The notes beneath the pieces were generated by a model, which was not told the origin of the DNA, ran no database searches, and worked only from the letters and a program-made list of their open reading frames with translations. Source: Eonycteris spelaea (Eukaryota > Chordata > Mammalia > Chiroptera > Pteropodidae). Taken from it: a DNA stretch of 64,000 nucleotides. The position numbers and the translations under genes were made by a program. The stretch is from contig PUFA01000170.1 in assembly GCA_003508835.1 (NCBI GenBank), forward strand, positions 2,294,001 through 2,358,000, given 5' to 3'. Numbering within the stretch: the stretch's first letter is position 1; every line of letters starts with the position of its first letter. Shown here in pieces: positions 10,791 through 22,504 of this stretch.

Positions 10791-11544
10791 CCATCCATTG
10801 GATTCGACAATATGGTAAACTGGCCAGACCATTTAATGGGCTTTTGGGTTGAGGCAATAAATTAAAGGTACTGATCCAAACCAAGGTAGAGGTGGTGCAA
10901 TGATTAGTCCTTATCCAAAATATTGTTCTCAATTATGACGCATAGTCCTTAAGAGAGACAGTGACAAATGAATATGTTTAGAAAAGGATTGGGATTATAT
11001 CGAGTGTGTAATCCATAGAAATTATCAATTGTCAAAACAACCATTGATATATTGATGACGTTGAATCTAAAAATGAGAAAACATGAGGACTCTAATAGTT
11101 GTCTTAAAAGATTTGAATCTACATCACATAAAAAGAGATTTGTCTTATTGTGTCTGAGTTAAGAGAGCAGAGCCTTGATAGAGTTAATGCATTATAGATT
11201 TGGGCTCGATATAATGACTTTCCTACTATTATAGTTATTTATGTAATAATAAGTGAATGAAATTACTTATTGAGTAAATATGTTTTTAATATCAGGTGTT
11301 TATTTAAAAAGTGTAGAATGATATATCAAGGATATTGTAAAACTTTTGTACACATTGTTGAGCTGAGACTACACAGTCTCAAATATTTATAGGTCCGAGG
11401 GTCTAAGATTATATGAATTTCAAAAGAGAGATGTAAAGTGGCATCATTTCCTTTTAGCCAGAGACCACTAGGAACATGTCTGCATTTGACCTAAGCAACT
11501 CTGGCTTGCTACTCATGGGGCCTCTTAAGAAGACAGTGTTATTT
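10791..11544. other. Unassigned sequence upstream of the 5S-related piece
   Basis: No gene or repeat was recognised. The bases just before 11545 do not resemble the 5' half of 5S rRNA. Confidence 0.5.
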
Positions 11545-11613
11545 GGAAGCTAAGCAGGGTCAGGTCTGGTCAGTACTTGAATGGGAGACCAGGTGCTGCA
11601 GGTTTTAAAAAAA
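11545..11613 (+). repeat. 5S rRNA-derived fragment (SINE or pseudogene)
   Basis: The segment GGAAGCTAAGCAGGGTC through CTTGAATGGGAGACC matches the 3' half of vertebrate 5S rRNA, which includes the internal control region used by RNA polymerase III. By eye there are 4 differences over about 46 bases. It then skips the part of 5S between two ACCG direct repeats, resumes with GGTGCTGCAGG, and ends in TTTT followed by an A run. The first half of 5S is absent. The A run suggests retroposition. A similar piece lies at 22628-22677. It may be a fruit-bat 5S-derived SINE or an isolated 5S pseudogene. Confidence 0.75.
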
Positions 11614-12237
11614 TAAGATAGTGTTAGAAATTACTTGTTTTAGGATTTGTCTGGGGTTACATGATTTGGTGGAGGCTTTAAGGAAGTGGGGCTTTATTCT
11701 GCAATGAATACTAAGAGAAGCAGAGGTAATTTTATGATTAGGTATCTTACTTAATACTTTTTATCTATAAGGTGAGAATTGAATGAAGGTAAAGTTGTGA
11801 TTGGTCGTGAAGCAGTAGACACTGTGTTAGCCAGGGTAGGAGAATATTTGGTCTATTTTTGTGGTGAGAACAATATTTTGTTTTGTCTGTGTACATAATG
11901 CAATTATGCGGTTGTCTTGTTTTTGTCTTGATTTGTCACAATTACAGAATGGTCTGATTCTGGTAATCTGTAAAACTGTTTATGTTCAACAGGAGAACAA
12001 AAGCTTAGCTGTGCGTGCTAGGACATCTCTCCCCAGCCTGCATACTGGCCGCGGCAGGGTGTCCTTCTGACTTCCGCTCCTATGAACAGGCCCTCCTTGG
12101 TTCTAACTTCCATTTAGAACATAGTAACCTATTCTTTAACACAATTTCAAGAGCAGGGGTTATGCTTCATTTACTTGTGTAGCCCTTCAAGAACAGAGCC
12201 TTGTGTCTTAAATAGAGTAGGTTTTACTGTTAGAATG
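11614..12237. other. Unassigned sequence
   Basis: No gene or repeat was recognised. The second half is locally GC-richer, with a CCGCGG word at 12049. Confidence 0.45.
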
Positions 12238-12352
12238 ATATTATATAATACAATATAATGTAGTATATACATTATAATAGTATGTTATAAAATATATTAT
12301 GCATTATAAATTTTATTATATACTATTATATCTTATTATTACATTACTATAT
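12238..12352. repeat. AT-rich low-complexity tract with inverted repeat
   Basis: Almost pure A/T over about 115 bp. It contains a perfect 9-bp inverted repeat, TATAATGTA (12254-12262) and TACATTATA (12268-12276), around a 5-bp spacer. Confidence 0.8.
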
Positions 12353-12589
12353 GGACGTGATCTGAGGTCAATGTTTGCATTTTGTTAGCTTCCTTGACTG
12401 AATTAAGTAGAGTGCTACTCTAGGTGGATACAATGCAAATTTGAGTCTGAAATATTCCTTACCGTTCGAATGATAATGCAAAACTAAACACGACATAAGC
12501 CTGTACCTATGAGATTCTTGCTGTCAAATTCAGATTACTTCACAGATACACCTGCAAAAATTGAATGAAGAAAGCAGAGGGTGAATCAG

Positions 12590-13205
12590 ACTTCTAGCAG
12601 CGCAGCGGCATGTGGAAATCCAGGCTTTTAACTATGCCCACTTCCTTTAATAAAGAGCCCTCTTAGGTGAACTTTTCATGTTGGTTGATTGCTCTTCAGG
12701 ACTCCGCATAATGTCTCTTGTTTACCTGGTTGCTGATCCTAAGGGATCAGCGACAGGAGTCTGTCATTTCTGATGCTGCAGTGCCTCTTGTCTCCACTGG
12801 GGGTGTAAACTCAGCTGCTCTGCAACTCTAGAACAACCTGAACGTTTTGTCTCATCTTTCGTTCAGCCCCCTATCTAGGCACAATAACCCAGCCTCTGCC
12901 TCAGGGTCACCTGGCCTCTCCTGCTATGCTCCCTGGCTTTCAACTCAGAGGAGGCAGTGGCACCCTCAGAGTCCCATTCGTACCACGAAGGACAGGTCAG
13001 ACCAAAACCCTGAGCTGGCAGTTCTAACCTCTCTGTCTGCACCAGGTTTGTTTCCATGTGTCTGCACACCCCGTTGGTTGGGCTTTCTCACAGAGTCGCT
13101 ATTGGGAGAGAAAGAAAATACACCCTGCCGACACTCCCACCACTTTCTCTCCCCATCATCTCCCAGGCCCCTTTATGTTAAATTCAACAATCTGGACAGG
13201 TAAGC
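12590..13205 (+). other. GC-richer unassigned block ending at a splice-donor-like site
   Basis: The block is richer in G and C than its flanks and carries a 118-codon frame (12847-13203) that starts at TTG, not ATG, and shows no known domain. The sequence GGACAG|GTAAGC at about 13194-13205 fits a strong splice donor, and the frame's stop codon falls inside that donor. This could be a noncoding RNA exon or chance. No acceptor or partner exon was identified. Confidence 0.25.
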
Positions 13206-13455
13206 TTGCTATGTTAAATGGGAGCTGAACATTTTTAGTAAGAACATTTTTTAATACAGTATGATGACTATAGAAATGATGTTTTGAAAATACACTTCCT
13301 CTAAAATAAAATTTTATGTATTCAATTAAAAAATATTTTTAGTAAGAAATCACTTCTATATGATTCCTGAATTTCACATCCATTTTTTCTTGGGGGAAAA
13401 TATGGCTTGTGGAGAAATCAAATACATTTGTCTGACATTTGCAAAACTGCTTTGC

Positions 13456-13680
13456 AATCGTTTATTAATCATTTATTAAGTGCTCGGCACTGGCCCCCTG
13501 ACATAACTCTTATCTCATCTAATTCTTATAACAACCTGGAGAGGTATTATCCTTCCTATTTTCAGATGAAAAACTGGGGCTCAGAGAAGTTACATGATTT
13601 ACTCAATCACCCAACTAATGTGTGGAAAAGCTGGAGCTGCTACCAGGCACCGAGGCCGGGACTCCAACCACAAAGATAGA
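13456..13680 (-). repeat. MIR SINE, antisense
   Basis: ATCATTTATTAAGTGCTCGG, TCTAATTCTTATAACAACC, TTTTCAGATGAAAAACTGGG, GCTCAGAGAAGTTAC and GGGACTCCAACCAC follow antisense MIR from end to end. This is one of the better preserved MIRs in the window. Confidence 0.85.
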
Positions 13681-14284
13681 CTGATGATAATTATACTCTA
13701 ACACCACATTTTTCAAAGGGCGTTATATTATTCCTAATATATAAGAGTACACTTATTTGAAATAGATACACCATAACGTCTTTGCAGATGGTGACCTAGA
13801 ATTTGTAAATATGTTCAGCCATGCTAAAGCACTAATGAGTGTATGGAGGGAGCCATCAAGGGTGTGGGAACATTTTCAGGACATCTGGGGCCCATCAACA
13901 TCAAATCATTTAACAGAGTGCAAACAATTTAACACTGAGAGCCTCTCAATTATCTACTTGCAAATAAATAAATGATAAAGTATAAATCTTTACCCTGTAA
14001 GCAAGTGAGTACACTTCTGGGTTGCCTTCTCTAATTTGGCATCATTAGTTGTGAATGTTCAAAAAATGCGCACAAAATTTAACATTTATCTGTGCAAAAT
14101 ACAAATTAAATAAATATGTCACAAATATGGATACCCTAAAAACACCGCATTCCCGTAGTCACGCAGAAGTGTTTTGTAGGTGGATCCACCAGACTGATAC
14201 TTATTACTCATACTCTTGTTCTACTAATGCTCACATCATGCGCCTGACTCATTCCTGGGGCCCTAGTACTTTACATTTTTATGG
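13681..14284. other. Unassigned sequence
   Basis: No gene or recognisable repeat was seen. Confidence 0.5.
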
Positions 14285-14515
14285 ACTTTCTAGTGTTATG
14301 AAAAATGCTAGGATTCAGAAGCCAGACAATCTCATTTGGCTTTGTATTTGCTAACTGTGTGACTTTGGGATTTTCTAAATACGCCAATTTTCCCATCAAA
14401 AAATGTAAACCATAATACTACCATTCTCACAAGGAAACGTATAAGAATAAAAAAAGGAATACATGTGAAGTATTAGCATATAGTATGTGTTTATATAATA
14501 GTAGCTCCCCTGCTA
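14285..14515 (+). repeat. MIR SINE, plus orientation
   Basis: GGATTCAGAAGCCAGACAAT, TGCTAACTGTGTGACTTTGG, AATTTTCCCATCAAAAAATG and the later GTATTAGCATATAGTATGTG follow MIR in sense with heavy divergence. Confidence 0.7.
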
Positions 14516-14779
14516 ATGTTATAACCATTACTATTTACTTCAGTGCTTCATTTGACTCACACATCAGTCCTTTGACATAAAGATTATGGTACCAAGAAAT
14601 CTCAGGCCCATGATACTCAGTTCTCTGATGGTTCTAAGAAAAATAGTTGATTTTCAGCTTGTCCACCTTTTTTGCCATTTTAAGTTCTAGGATAATGTCT
14701 TCCAAGCTCTTTACATGTCAAACTGAAAGCAGAAGTTCTGATTCATTAATTTTAAAAGGGATGGTGAAAGGATTTCAAT

Positions 14780-15171
14780 CTAAAATGGAACCAGAGGACA
14801 TGAAATGGAGAATATCATGCACATGCCGTCAGAAAGAAACTTAAGAACTGAGAGACTAATTTCCCGGAAATGCCTGGTTTACAGAAGACCGAAAATTATC
14901 TCCTGATCAACGAACATTGGCCAAGAATCTCTCCCCATCTTCAAGCCAATGAACTTACTGCTTGGACTCTGGCTGGACGTCCTCTTTGCACGCCTTGTCC
15001 ATAAATGCGGCCTGCCCCAAGCCCTCAGTGTATTCGCTTATAGCTTGCTGCAGCTTGCGTGTCTCGAAATGCAATCCCTCTGCTATTTCTGAATAAACTC
15101 AATTTCTGGTAGTTCAAGCTTGCCTCGGTGTTCCTCTTTATTTAAGTTGGACAGGATACTTGACCTCAAAG
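14780..15171 (+). mobile_element. Solo LTR-like sequence of an endogenous retrovirus
   Basis: The 3' part reads GTCTCGAAATGCAATCCCTC, then TCTGAATAAACTCAATTTCT, then CTTGCCTCGGTGTTCCTC, and ends near GGACAGGATAC. This fits the R/U5 region of an ERV LTR: a CATAAATG TATA-like word at 14999-15006 and an AATAAA polyadenylation signal at about 15092. Base composition is GC-richer than the flanks. No viral genes were recognised on either side, so it looks like a solo LTR. The class (ERV1 or ERVL) is not settled. Confidence 0.55.
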
Positions 15172-15399
15172 GAGTATGTTTTCATGATCATAAGTTTGTT
15201 ATGCTCATTACAAAAAAGATTAGAAAACAAACTAGATTAAAGATTAATTTAACAAAAATTAGACTCCTTAGTAATTTCTACTGCTAAGATTTTTATGAAT
15301 TTCAGTATTTATGCATATACATATTTTATTTGCATTTTCCTCTAAGCCTATTTAATTTCTTATTTTTTCACTTACACCAAAAAATCATGAAGAATTATT

Positions 15400-16400
15400 C
15401 ATAAACATCATTCTAATGAATGGATAATATTCATCATGGGGATTTTTTTAATTCAATATATCATCCTATTAGTGGGTACTTAAATTGTTTTGTGTTTGTG
15501 TATGTGAGTGTGTGTGTGTGTGCATGCGTGTGCTTCATTGAATCTCAGATGGCCAGTCTATTTAATTATGCTCCTCACCACTTTGCATATTTTTAGCACC
15601 AGTACATGCAAGTCCTCTAACGTTTATTTTTTTCCCATCTTTCATGGCCTACATTATCATTCTTATCAACTTACAGGCCCCAAGTATAATGTGTTTGATT
15701 ATGGCCTAAAACATGCAGGTATTATTTTGAAATGTAAAATATTTGTTTACATGGCTAACTTTCTAATAAACAATATTATGCATTAGAATTTCCAACATTT
15801 TTAACCCAGAGACTTTTCCTTTTCTGAGGATTATGCATTCCGCTCTATGTACATACAGTCCGCTTCTCCTTCCTGCTGTCCAGTATGCACCACATTGAAA
15901 CCTATTTTATTTCCCAGTGTCCACCAATACAAACACTGGGTTAAACATCCTCAAATATGTCCACTTCCATACTTGGTGAGACTTTCTCTGAAATGTACAA
16001 CCAAAAATGGGATCTCTGGGATAAAAAACATATGTGTTTTTCCAGAATGTTGCTAAATACTGACTCTGTTTTCCAGAATGGTTGACATAATTTACAGTCA
16101 CATTAGCTGTCTATGAGACTTCTTGTTGCCAGACTCCTTTACCAGAACTTCATGTTACCTGACTTACAAATTTTTGTCCTTCTAATGCATGTCAAGTGAC
16201 ATTTATATGTTGCCTTCATTTACATTTCTCAGATGACCATTAAGTCTGACTACCGGTTCCTGTGCCTCTTAGTCATCTGGATTTCCCCTTTTGTGTACTG
16301 CTTGTTCATTTTCTATTAATTTTGTTTGTGTTTCCTTTTTGATAGGTTTTAAAATATCTCCATAAATTATTGTATACTTCTCTCTTCAAGAGATGTTGCT
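15400..16400 (-). mobile_element. Old L1 fragment, antisense
   Basis: Word order resembles the antisense L1 ORF2 end and 3' region: AATTATTCATAAACATCATT, TATTAGTGGGTACTTAAATT, AATGGGATCTCTGGGATAAA, GTTTTCCAGAATGGTTGACA, TTTACAGTCACATTAGC, TTTACATTTCTCAGATGACC. Divergence is high. A TG tract sits inside at 15491-15532. Confidence 0.55.
15491..15532. repeat. Imperfect (TG)n tract
   Basis: TG-rich alternation with TGCATGCG interruptions, inside an old L1 fragment. Confidence 0.85.
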
Positions 16401-18455
16401 TAATTCTCCTCTTCTTGTGTATGAGCTGGACTTCTAAAGAGTAGGATATGGCAGAAATAATGATGCATCACTTGACATGGTCTAACTGTTACTACCTATA
16501 CCAGAACGATTGTGCTTATTTACCATGTCCCTCTAATATGTCATAATATCTAACAGAATTAGTGTCTAGGCTTTTTTGGCCGTTTCGAAAGTTAATCTGA
16601 TTATTTGTAGATCCTTACTCTTCCATATTTATTTTAGTTTGTTGACTCTTCTACTAATACCATCTTAAACTGGATTTTAAAATAGAAATAATCATTTTCT
16701 TCTCACATATAAATAGAAATTTGTACAAAAAATTCACATCTTTTTTATTCCCTAGTAAATACAATATTCAAACAATATTTAGCTATTACTTCTAGCACTT
16801 TCAGTTCTCTACCCATAGGTAGACTCTTCCATTTTCAAAGGGATTCATAGCCCAAAACCTCCATGAGCACAGATGCTAGAATGAGTGATGGGCACCTATA
16901 GCCAAGGTTCTGCCATACATTCCTATACAACCAACTCAGCAAATGGGGGAATTTCTTAGTTTTCTTTTTTTCTACAAACTTTTCAGAAGTAACTAAATGG
17001 CAATATCTAATCATAAAAATTCTTAGTCTTAATTTCTTTAAGCTTTAATCCATTACTATGTTCTATTAGAATTGAACAAAAAGAATAATTTTAAGTAAAA
17101 TCCTTTTACAATCAGGCAGGATCCTAATAAGGGCCTATGTTCATTCTGCTCAGGGAACTCTTATGGATCCATTATAGGAAAGGATCCAGCTAAAAACAGG
17201 GATTGTAATATTAATATCTTTTCTTGCGATTAGAAGGAAAAAATCATACTACATAGTAGGATTAGAGGGATTATTGGTCCCATTTGGTGATATTTTTTTA
17301 GAAATAGTCCATATAGGTGTTTATTATGGATCATTTGGAAAATTAAGATTATATCAGGCTCTTTCAGCTTATTTTCATGCATAATAGAGCATAAACTTAA
17401 AAGTAATTAAACTGCTAGATCAAGCCTCATCTGAAATGAATTATTCTAATACCTCTCAGTTATGGGAATGAACAAATTCCATTTTGTTTAAGCCATTTGG
17501 GGATGGGTTTTATGTTTCTCGAAACTTTGAGTCTTAATTTAATGTATGATATGAAGCTCATGTTAGGTTAAGATTTTAATGGCAGACCTTCCAAAGTTGT
17601 CTGGATTGGGTTTTTAATGAACAGAAGCTAAACTTCATTTGAAGTATTTTGTGTATCTAAATACATAAATACAAGTTTCTAACTAGTCTCAAGGAGTAAT
17701 AAGAAAGTGACCTCTAGCCTGTGGCTGCCAAGTGTTAGAAGTAACCCACAGAGGGCAGCTAGGAGATCATTGGGAGGTGAGCATGCACAGCCTTATAGGA
17801 AAAACAAGAGAGGAAATTCTCCAGAATTTTCAAAGGTAATAGAGATATTTTGCTCTACTATATGTAGAAAGGCGTATGGAACACCATATAAACATTTTCT
17901 TGCAATTCTTTGTATGATTGTTATTTAAAATGCAGTGTAAGAAAGTTCCCAGGAGCTGATAATGGTTGGATATAAAATGTTCTTTGTAAAGCAATTTTCA
18001 CTATTTTCCATCTACACCAACTTAATGTATTCAGTTGTTTAAAACAGCTATTTTTATATTCAGTTAAATGTAATATTACAGTTCATATCATTTTCTTTTC
18101 ACAGGAAAGTGATTCTATGAATCTAAATCTAAAAATGTAAATCAAGAGCCAACAAATGTAGTATTTTTGCATGAAAAATTATGGAATAATAAATCAAATG
18201 ATTTAACTGGCTCAACTAATTGTGTAATTAACCAATTATTTGATGAAGTCAATTGGTCAATTTAGTTAAAATACTAATTAATTCATCCAGATTGTTTTAC
18301 AGAAATCTTCACTTATTCATCAAAGCTCAACCAACTAAAAGGTGACGTCATTCAGGAGACCTTGGACCTGACCCTCTCATCATTTTACTCTCAGTTCTCC
18401 CAAGGGTTCCAGTAACGTCTTGTGTTTATCTCTGTTATAGCTCTTGTAAGAACAA
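16401..18455. other. Long unassigned stretch
   Basis: No gene, RNA or clear repeat was recognised over about 2 kb. Frames are short and unremarkable. The AT-rich run around 18100-18300 has several near-palindromic AATTA words. Confidence 0.5.
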
Positions 18456-18665
18456 GTGTTAACATTTATTGAGTCCCAGCTGTATAACAGTTACAACTCT
18501 TATCATATGTCATCTCATTTAATCTTCGACACATCTATGAGATGATTTTTTTGGTGGTCTTTTGTTTGTTTAACAGAGAAAGATACTGAGGTTCGGTGAG
18601 TTAATTAATTTACCCACAGCAAGTTAGTTAATAAGTAACGAAGACAGTGAAGGTATGACAGAGGG
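18456..18665 (-). repeat. MIR SINE, antisense
   Basis: AACATTTATTGAGTCCCAGC, GTCATCTCATTTAATCTTCG, AACAGAGAAAGATACTGAGG and AATTTACCCACAGCAAG follow antisense MIR. A TTTTTTTGGTGG stretch near 18546 is a local insertion. Confidence 0.8.
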
Positions 18666-18914
18666 GCAAGAGGAGAACCATGACTAGTGTTTGGTCTCAG
18701 AACTCAAAAGAAAAGAGAATTCTAAGGAGCGACTGATCAAGAAAACGAAGGCAAGAGAAATGATAACTACGACAGAGCAATAATTATCACTGTCGCTTTA
18801 GTTTGGTGTTGGTGGCGGAATCTAATTGTATTATAAAAAGGCAGTGTACAAAGGGTAGTTAATATTCAAATCTGAACCTGTTTGATTTAAAGAGCTCATA
18901 AGTTTTCCTCCACA

Positions 18915-19084
18915 CTAGTAGTTCTCAAACATTAGTACGCATAAAAATCTAAAGAAATTCTTGTGAATGCAGGTTCCAGTCTCAAACAGCAAATCTCTGG
19001 AGTAAGGCCTTGCATTTTTAAGAAGCACCACCCCAGGTGCTTCTGGCGAAGTTGCTAAGAGACCACATTTTTAGAAACACTGCA
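18915..19084. mobile_element. MER5A-like hAT-Charlie fossil
   Basis: Begins CTAGTAGTTCTCAAACATTA and ends CATTTTTAGAAACACTG, the two terminal inverted repeats of the MER5 group of nonautonomous hAT transposons. The internal words CAGGTTCCAGTCTCAAACAG and GCATTTTTAAGAAGCACC agree with the recalled consensus. It has no coding capacity. Confidence 0.75.
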
Positions 19085-19519
19085 CTCTCATACCAGCTGT
19101 AACAGGGAGCTTCTTGAAGGCAGAGACATCACTGGAATTTTGGTAGAGAGCATAGTGTTTGATTCGCAGTGACAATCTAATGTAATGTTACAGAATTAAG
19201 CTCCATTATAGTTTGAAACAAATAATTTAGATAAAAAAGATAAAAATATTCATCTTACATGGATATGGCCATAATTTGCATAACTTGCTGTGTGCGTTTT
19301 GAATTTGCACATTGATTCTTTTTTGTTCTTTTTTGTTCCCTATGAAGTGGTATGGGGGATGCAGTGGTATGGACCTTTGTTCTATGGACGGTCTCCCGAT
19401 TATTTCCTCTTATAACTATTTTCACTGACTGTTATAACCGTTCATTTGACAGGGCTTCCTTAAAACGAATTGGCTTATTTCCTGTTAATTAATCTTTTTT
19501 CTAGCTCTTGTGATTTTTT
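19085..19519. other. Unassigned sequence
   Basis: Nothing was recognised here. Confidence 0.5.
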
Positions 19520-20170
19520 AATTTCAAAAATTGTATGTGCTTATTATTGAACATTTGAAATTTTTAGATAAGCAATGAGTAAATAAATTTACCTATTCCA
19601 CAGTAGATGGCATATTCATATACCCCCTTTTGTCATGTATACATGAATATGACACAGTAGATGTTTATACATGTTTATAATCATTATTATAATACATATG
19701 ACATTTTGTAACCACCTTTTGAACTTAATTTTAAACCAATAATAACTTTAGTACTTTTAAATTACCATATAGCATTAAATAAATGTACATATTACAATTT
19801 TTAATATATAAAATTGAATATTTAGATTTTTAGGCTATTTTTAATGGTTTGGGAGAAATTCTGATATTTAGATTCTTTGTTCACATTTTTTATCATTCCC
19901 TTTGCATACATTTCTAGAAGTAGGATTGCTAGCTCAGAATGTAAATCTATTCAAGCTTTTGTAAGATTGTCATCTAAAATGTTTTACAATTTACATGCCC
20001 CAAGGTAGTGTACAAAAATATGTTTCTAGGACCCTCATTAAGATTGGATTTTATTACTTTAAAATTTTTGGTCTCTTTGATGGTGACAAATAATTTTAAT
20101 TAACGTTATCGCTTGATTACCAGGAGGCTGAATTCTTTATTTTATTCATTCATATTTTTTTATTGCAAAA
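19520..20170 (-). mobile_element. Very old L1-like fragment, antisense
   Basis: CATTTCTAGAAGTAGGATTG followed by CTAGCTCAGAATGTAAATC, then AATTTACATGCCCCAAGGTA, parallels the antisense L1 order 'CCAGGAGTGGAATTGCTGGATCA ... TTTACATTCCCACCAACAG', seen also at 16.0 kb. Divergence is very high, so this is a tentative call. Confidence 0.45.
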
Positions 20171-20639
20171 TGCTTCTTATGTCCTCTTTGCCAGATAGAG
20201 CTATTAATTTCTCAGCACTTTATGCCAGACTAAAAGAATGGCTCTCCCACCTCTGGTGGAAGATTCAACATTATTTCCTGATCTCATCATCTTTGGAAGT
20301 GTTTTACCAATTACTACTGCATCTCTGTTGTCAGGGCTGGCCCTTAGTTACGGTGGGCATTAAATGAGATGAAGGGAAAAAGGAGATAAAGGAAAATGCT
20401 TATCTCAGTACCTGGCACATGGTAAAAAAAACATGGTAAAAATATTATATTAGGGAAATATAATTTTTGAAGTATGTGACAAGCAAAAAAATCATCCAAA
20501 CAAAAGTTTGTAAACAGGAAAATATAAGCATATCCTGATGATTCTTGTGTGGCTGAAATAATATATATGGCTATCCCTTGAAATCTAGAAAGCTCTCTAT
20601 AAGTTTTATTGAAATTATCACTATAATTAGAATCGTTTC

Positions 20640-20785
20640 TATAATCTGTGGAGTGACTAGTGATCAGTGAGGTATGTGCTGTTACTTTTCCACTTTGAAG
20701 ATGAAAAAAACTGAGGCAAGAAAAAGCTAAAATTTTCCCAAGATTACACAGCAAGTGATAAAATCAAGATTCCAAATATGGGGTT
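20640..20785 (-). repeat. MIR fragment, antisense
   Basis: TTTGAAGATGAAAAAAACTG, AGGCAAGAAAAAGC and CCCAAGATTACACAGCAAGT are antisense MIR core words. The open frame across it on the minus strand (20344-20754, 136 codons) is not a gene. Confidence 0.7.
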
Positions 20786-21379
20786 GGTTTGGACTGGACC
20801 TCCAGCTTATAACATGTCCTGAGGTGGCTGTGAAGCAAGCAAAAGAGACAAACACATCAGACTGATATCAGAGGCAGGAGTTCTAAACTTACTTTTGTTG
20901 TGGAGAAAGTCAAGTGCTCCTTTGGGAATCCTATGAGAACTTTGGACTCTTCCCTGGGAATGGCAGAGGCTCAGTTGTTTTCTCTGTTGTGAGATATAGC
21001 ATGTGTGGCACACGCTATATGTACTACAATTTATTTTTCCATTTTTTTGACAAAGGGCATTTTTTGTGTGTGTGTCTACTTGTTTTCTTCTTTATGTTTT
21101 ATTATTATAAACATGCCAGGCTACTTCAGATATGTTTTCAGATACACATTTGTAAAAGTTTCTTGTGGATGTAACTAGCAGAAGCAATTGCTGAGTTCTA
21201 GATTATGAAATGTTTCAAGGAACAAAGTGTAAGTCATGCTATTTATATATATGTAATGTATAATGCCACCAACAATACTGAAATGTATACTTGCCTTACA
21301 GAACGAGTTAGAAGGTCTCTCTTTCCCTGGCCTCCCACCATTCTCTAGAACGATTAATACTGGATTGAAAATATATATT
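20786..21379. other. Unassigned sequence
   Basis: No recognisable element was seen. Confidence 0.45.
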
Positions 21380-22264
21380 CTTTTAAATGTTTGACAAAAC
21401 TCTTATATAAATTCTTTGAGATCTCATTTATTTTTAAATTTTAAAAAATTACCAGTTCAACATTTTATGTGGTTACAGGAATAAACACATTTATTTCTTC
21501 TGGAGTTAGTTTTAACAAATTTTATTTTCCCAGAAATTCTTATATTTTCTCTCATGGAGTTATTTGTTAAATAAAATATTTTTTCTTAGTATTTTATTTC
21601 AATTGCAACTCTATTATACACCTTTTTTTTTTTATTATTGTTTATTTCTGCCTCTTTTATTTTTGACTAATCTTGCCAGAAATTTCAGTTTCATTAAGTC
21701 TTAAACCCACTGTCAAATTTCAGCATTATTGATCATATCTATTATTTCTTTGTTTTCTATCAATTTCTGCTTATTAATTTTTTTCTTCTAATGCTTATGC
21801 TTTCTTTTTCTAATTATCAAAGCCGGTACTTAGTTTATTAATTTCTAGCTTTTTTCTTCCTAATAAAAATATTTATGGTTAGTTTTCTTCTAGAGATTGC
21901 TGCTGTGTAATAAAGTATTTTGCTCTTTTCCTTTTTCATTTATAAACTTTATTTTTAGAACAGTTTTAGGTTTTTCAGCAATTTTGCTTGGCTCTGTTAT
22001 ATTTCATTATAACTTTCGAACATGTGTATTTCAATTTACAAGTATATAGTTTGTTTACACTCTGTTATTGATTTCTAACTTAATTGCATTTTGGCAACAA
22101 AAAAATCTTGATTTGTATGATACCAATTCTTTGAAATTTTGGAGACTTATTGCTTATCTAATAAATGCTTAATTTATAAATGTCCCATATTTTTGAAAAG
22201 AATATATATTCTGCATTTGCTAAGTTCAGTCTAATACTTTTATATAAGTAATTTCCATAAGGAC

Positions 22265-22362
22265 TGGGATTTTCTTTTTCTGATTTGTTACATGCTGCAT
22301 GTATGTTAAACTGCGTCTAGTCCTTAAAAGGCACTCAATGAATATTTGTTGAATGAACTAAT
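22265..22362 (+). repeat. Possible L2 or MIR 3' tail inside the L1
   Basis: AAAAGGCACTCAATGAATAT followed by TTGTTGAATGAAC is the usual 3' end of L2 (and similar to MIR). It does not belong to the surrounding antisense L1 text. An isolated tail is odd, so this remains tentative. Confidence 0.4.
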
Positions 22363-22504
22363 TTTAGATTGATTGTTAATTTTGTTGCTCAATTCTTGAC
22401 TTTTACATATTTTTGTGAATCTATCAATTCCTCCTACTTCTGTCTATTTTTGCTTTCTTTATAGGTCAAAAAATATTAATAGATACGTATGATTAGGATC
22501 GCAT

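Noticed and set aside
11545..11606. Functional 5S rRNA gene
   Set aside because: The first half of 5S is missing, an internal part is deleted, and an A run follows, so it cannot encode 5S rRNA.
12847..13203. 118-codon plus-strand frame as a protein gene
   Set aside because: It begins at TTG, has no ATG start and no known domain. Kept only as a possible noncoding exon.
14780..15171. A full endogenous provirus at this LTR
   Set aside because: No gag, pol or env remnants and no second LTR were recognised nearby; it is better read as a solo LTR.
20344..20754. 136-codon frame on the minus strand, the longest in the window
   Set aside because: It overlaps a MIR fragment, has no recognisable domain, and is within what random AT-rich sequence of this length can give.
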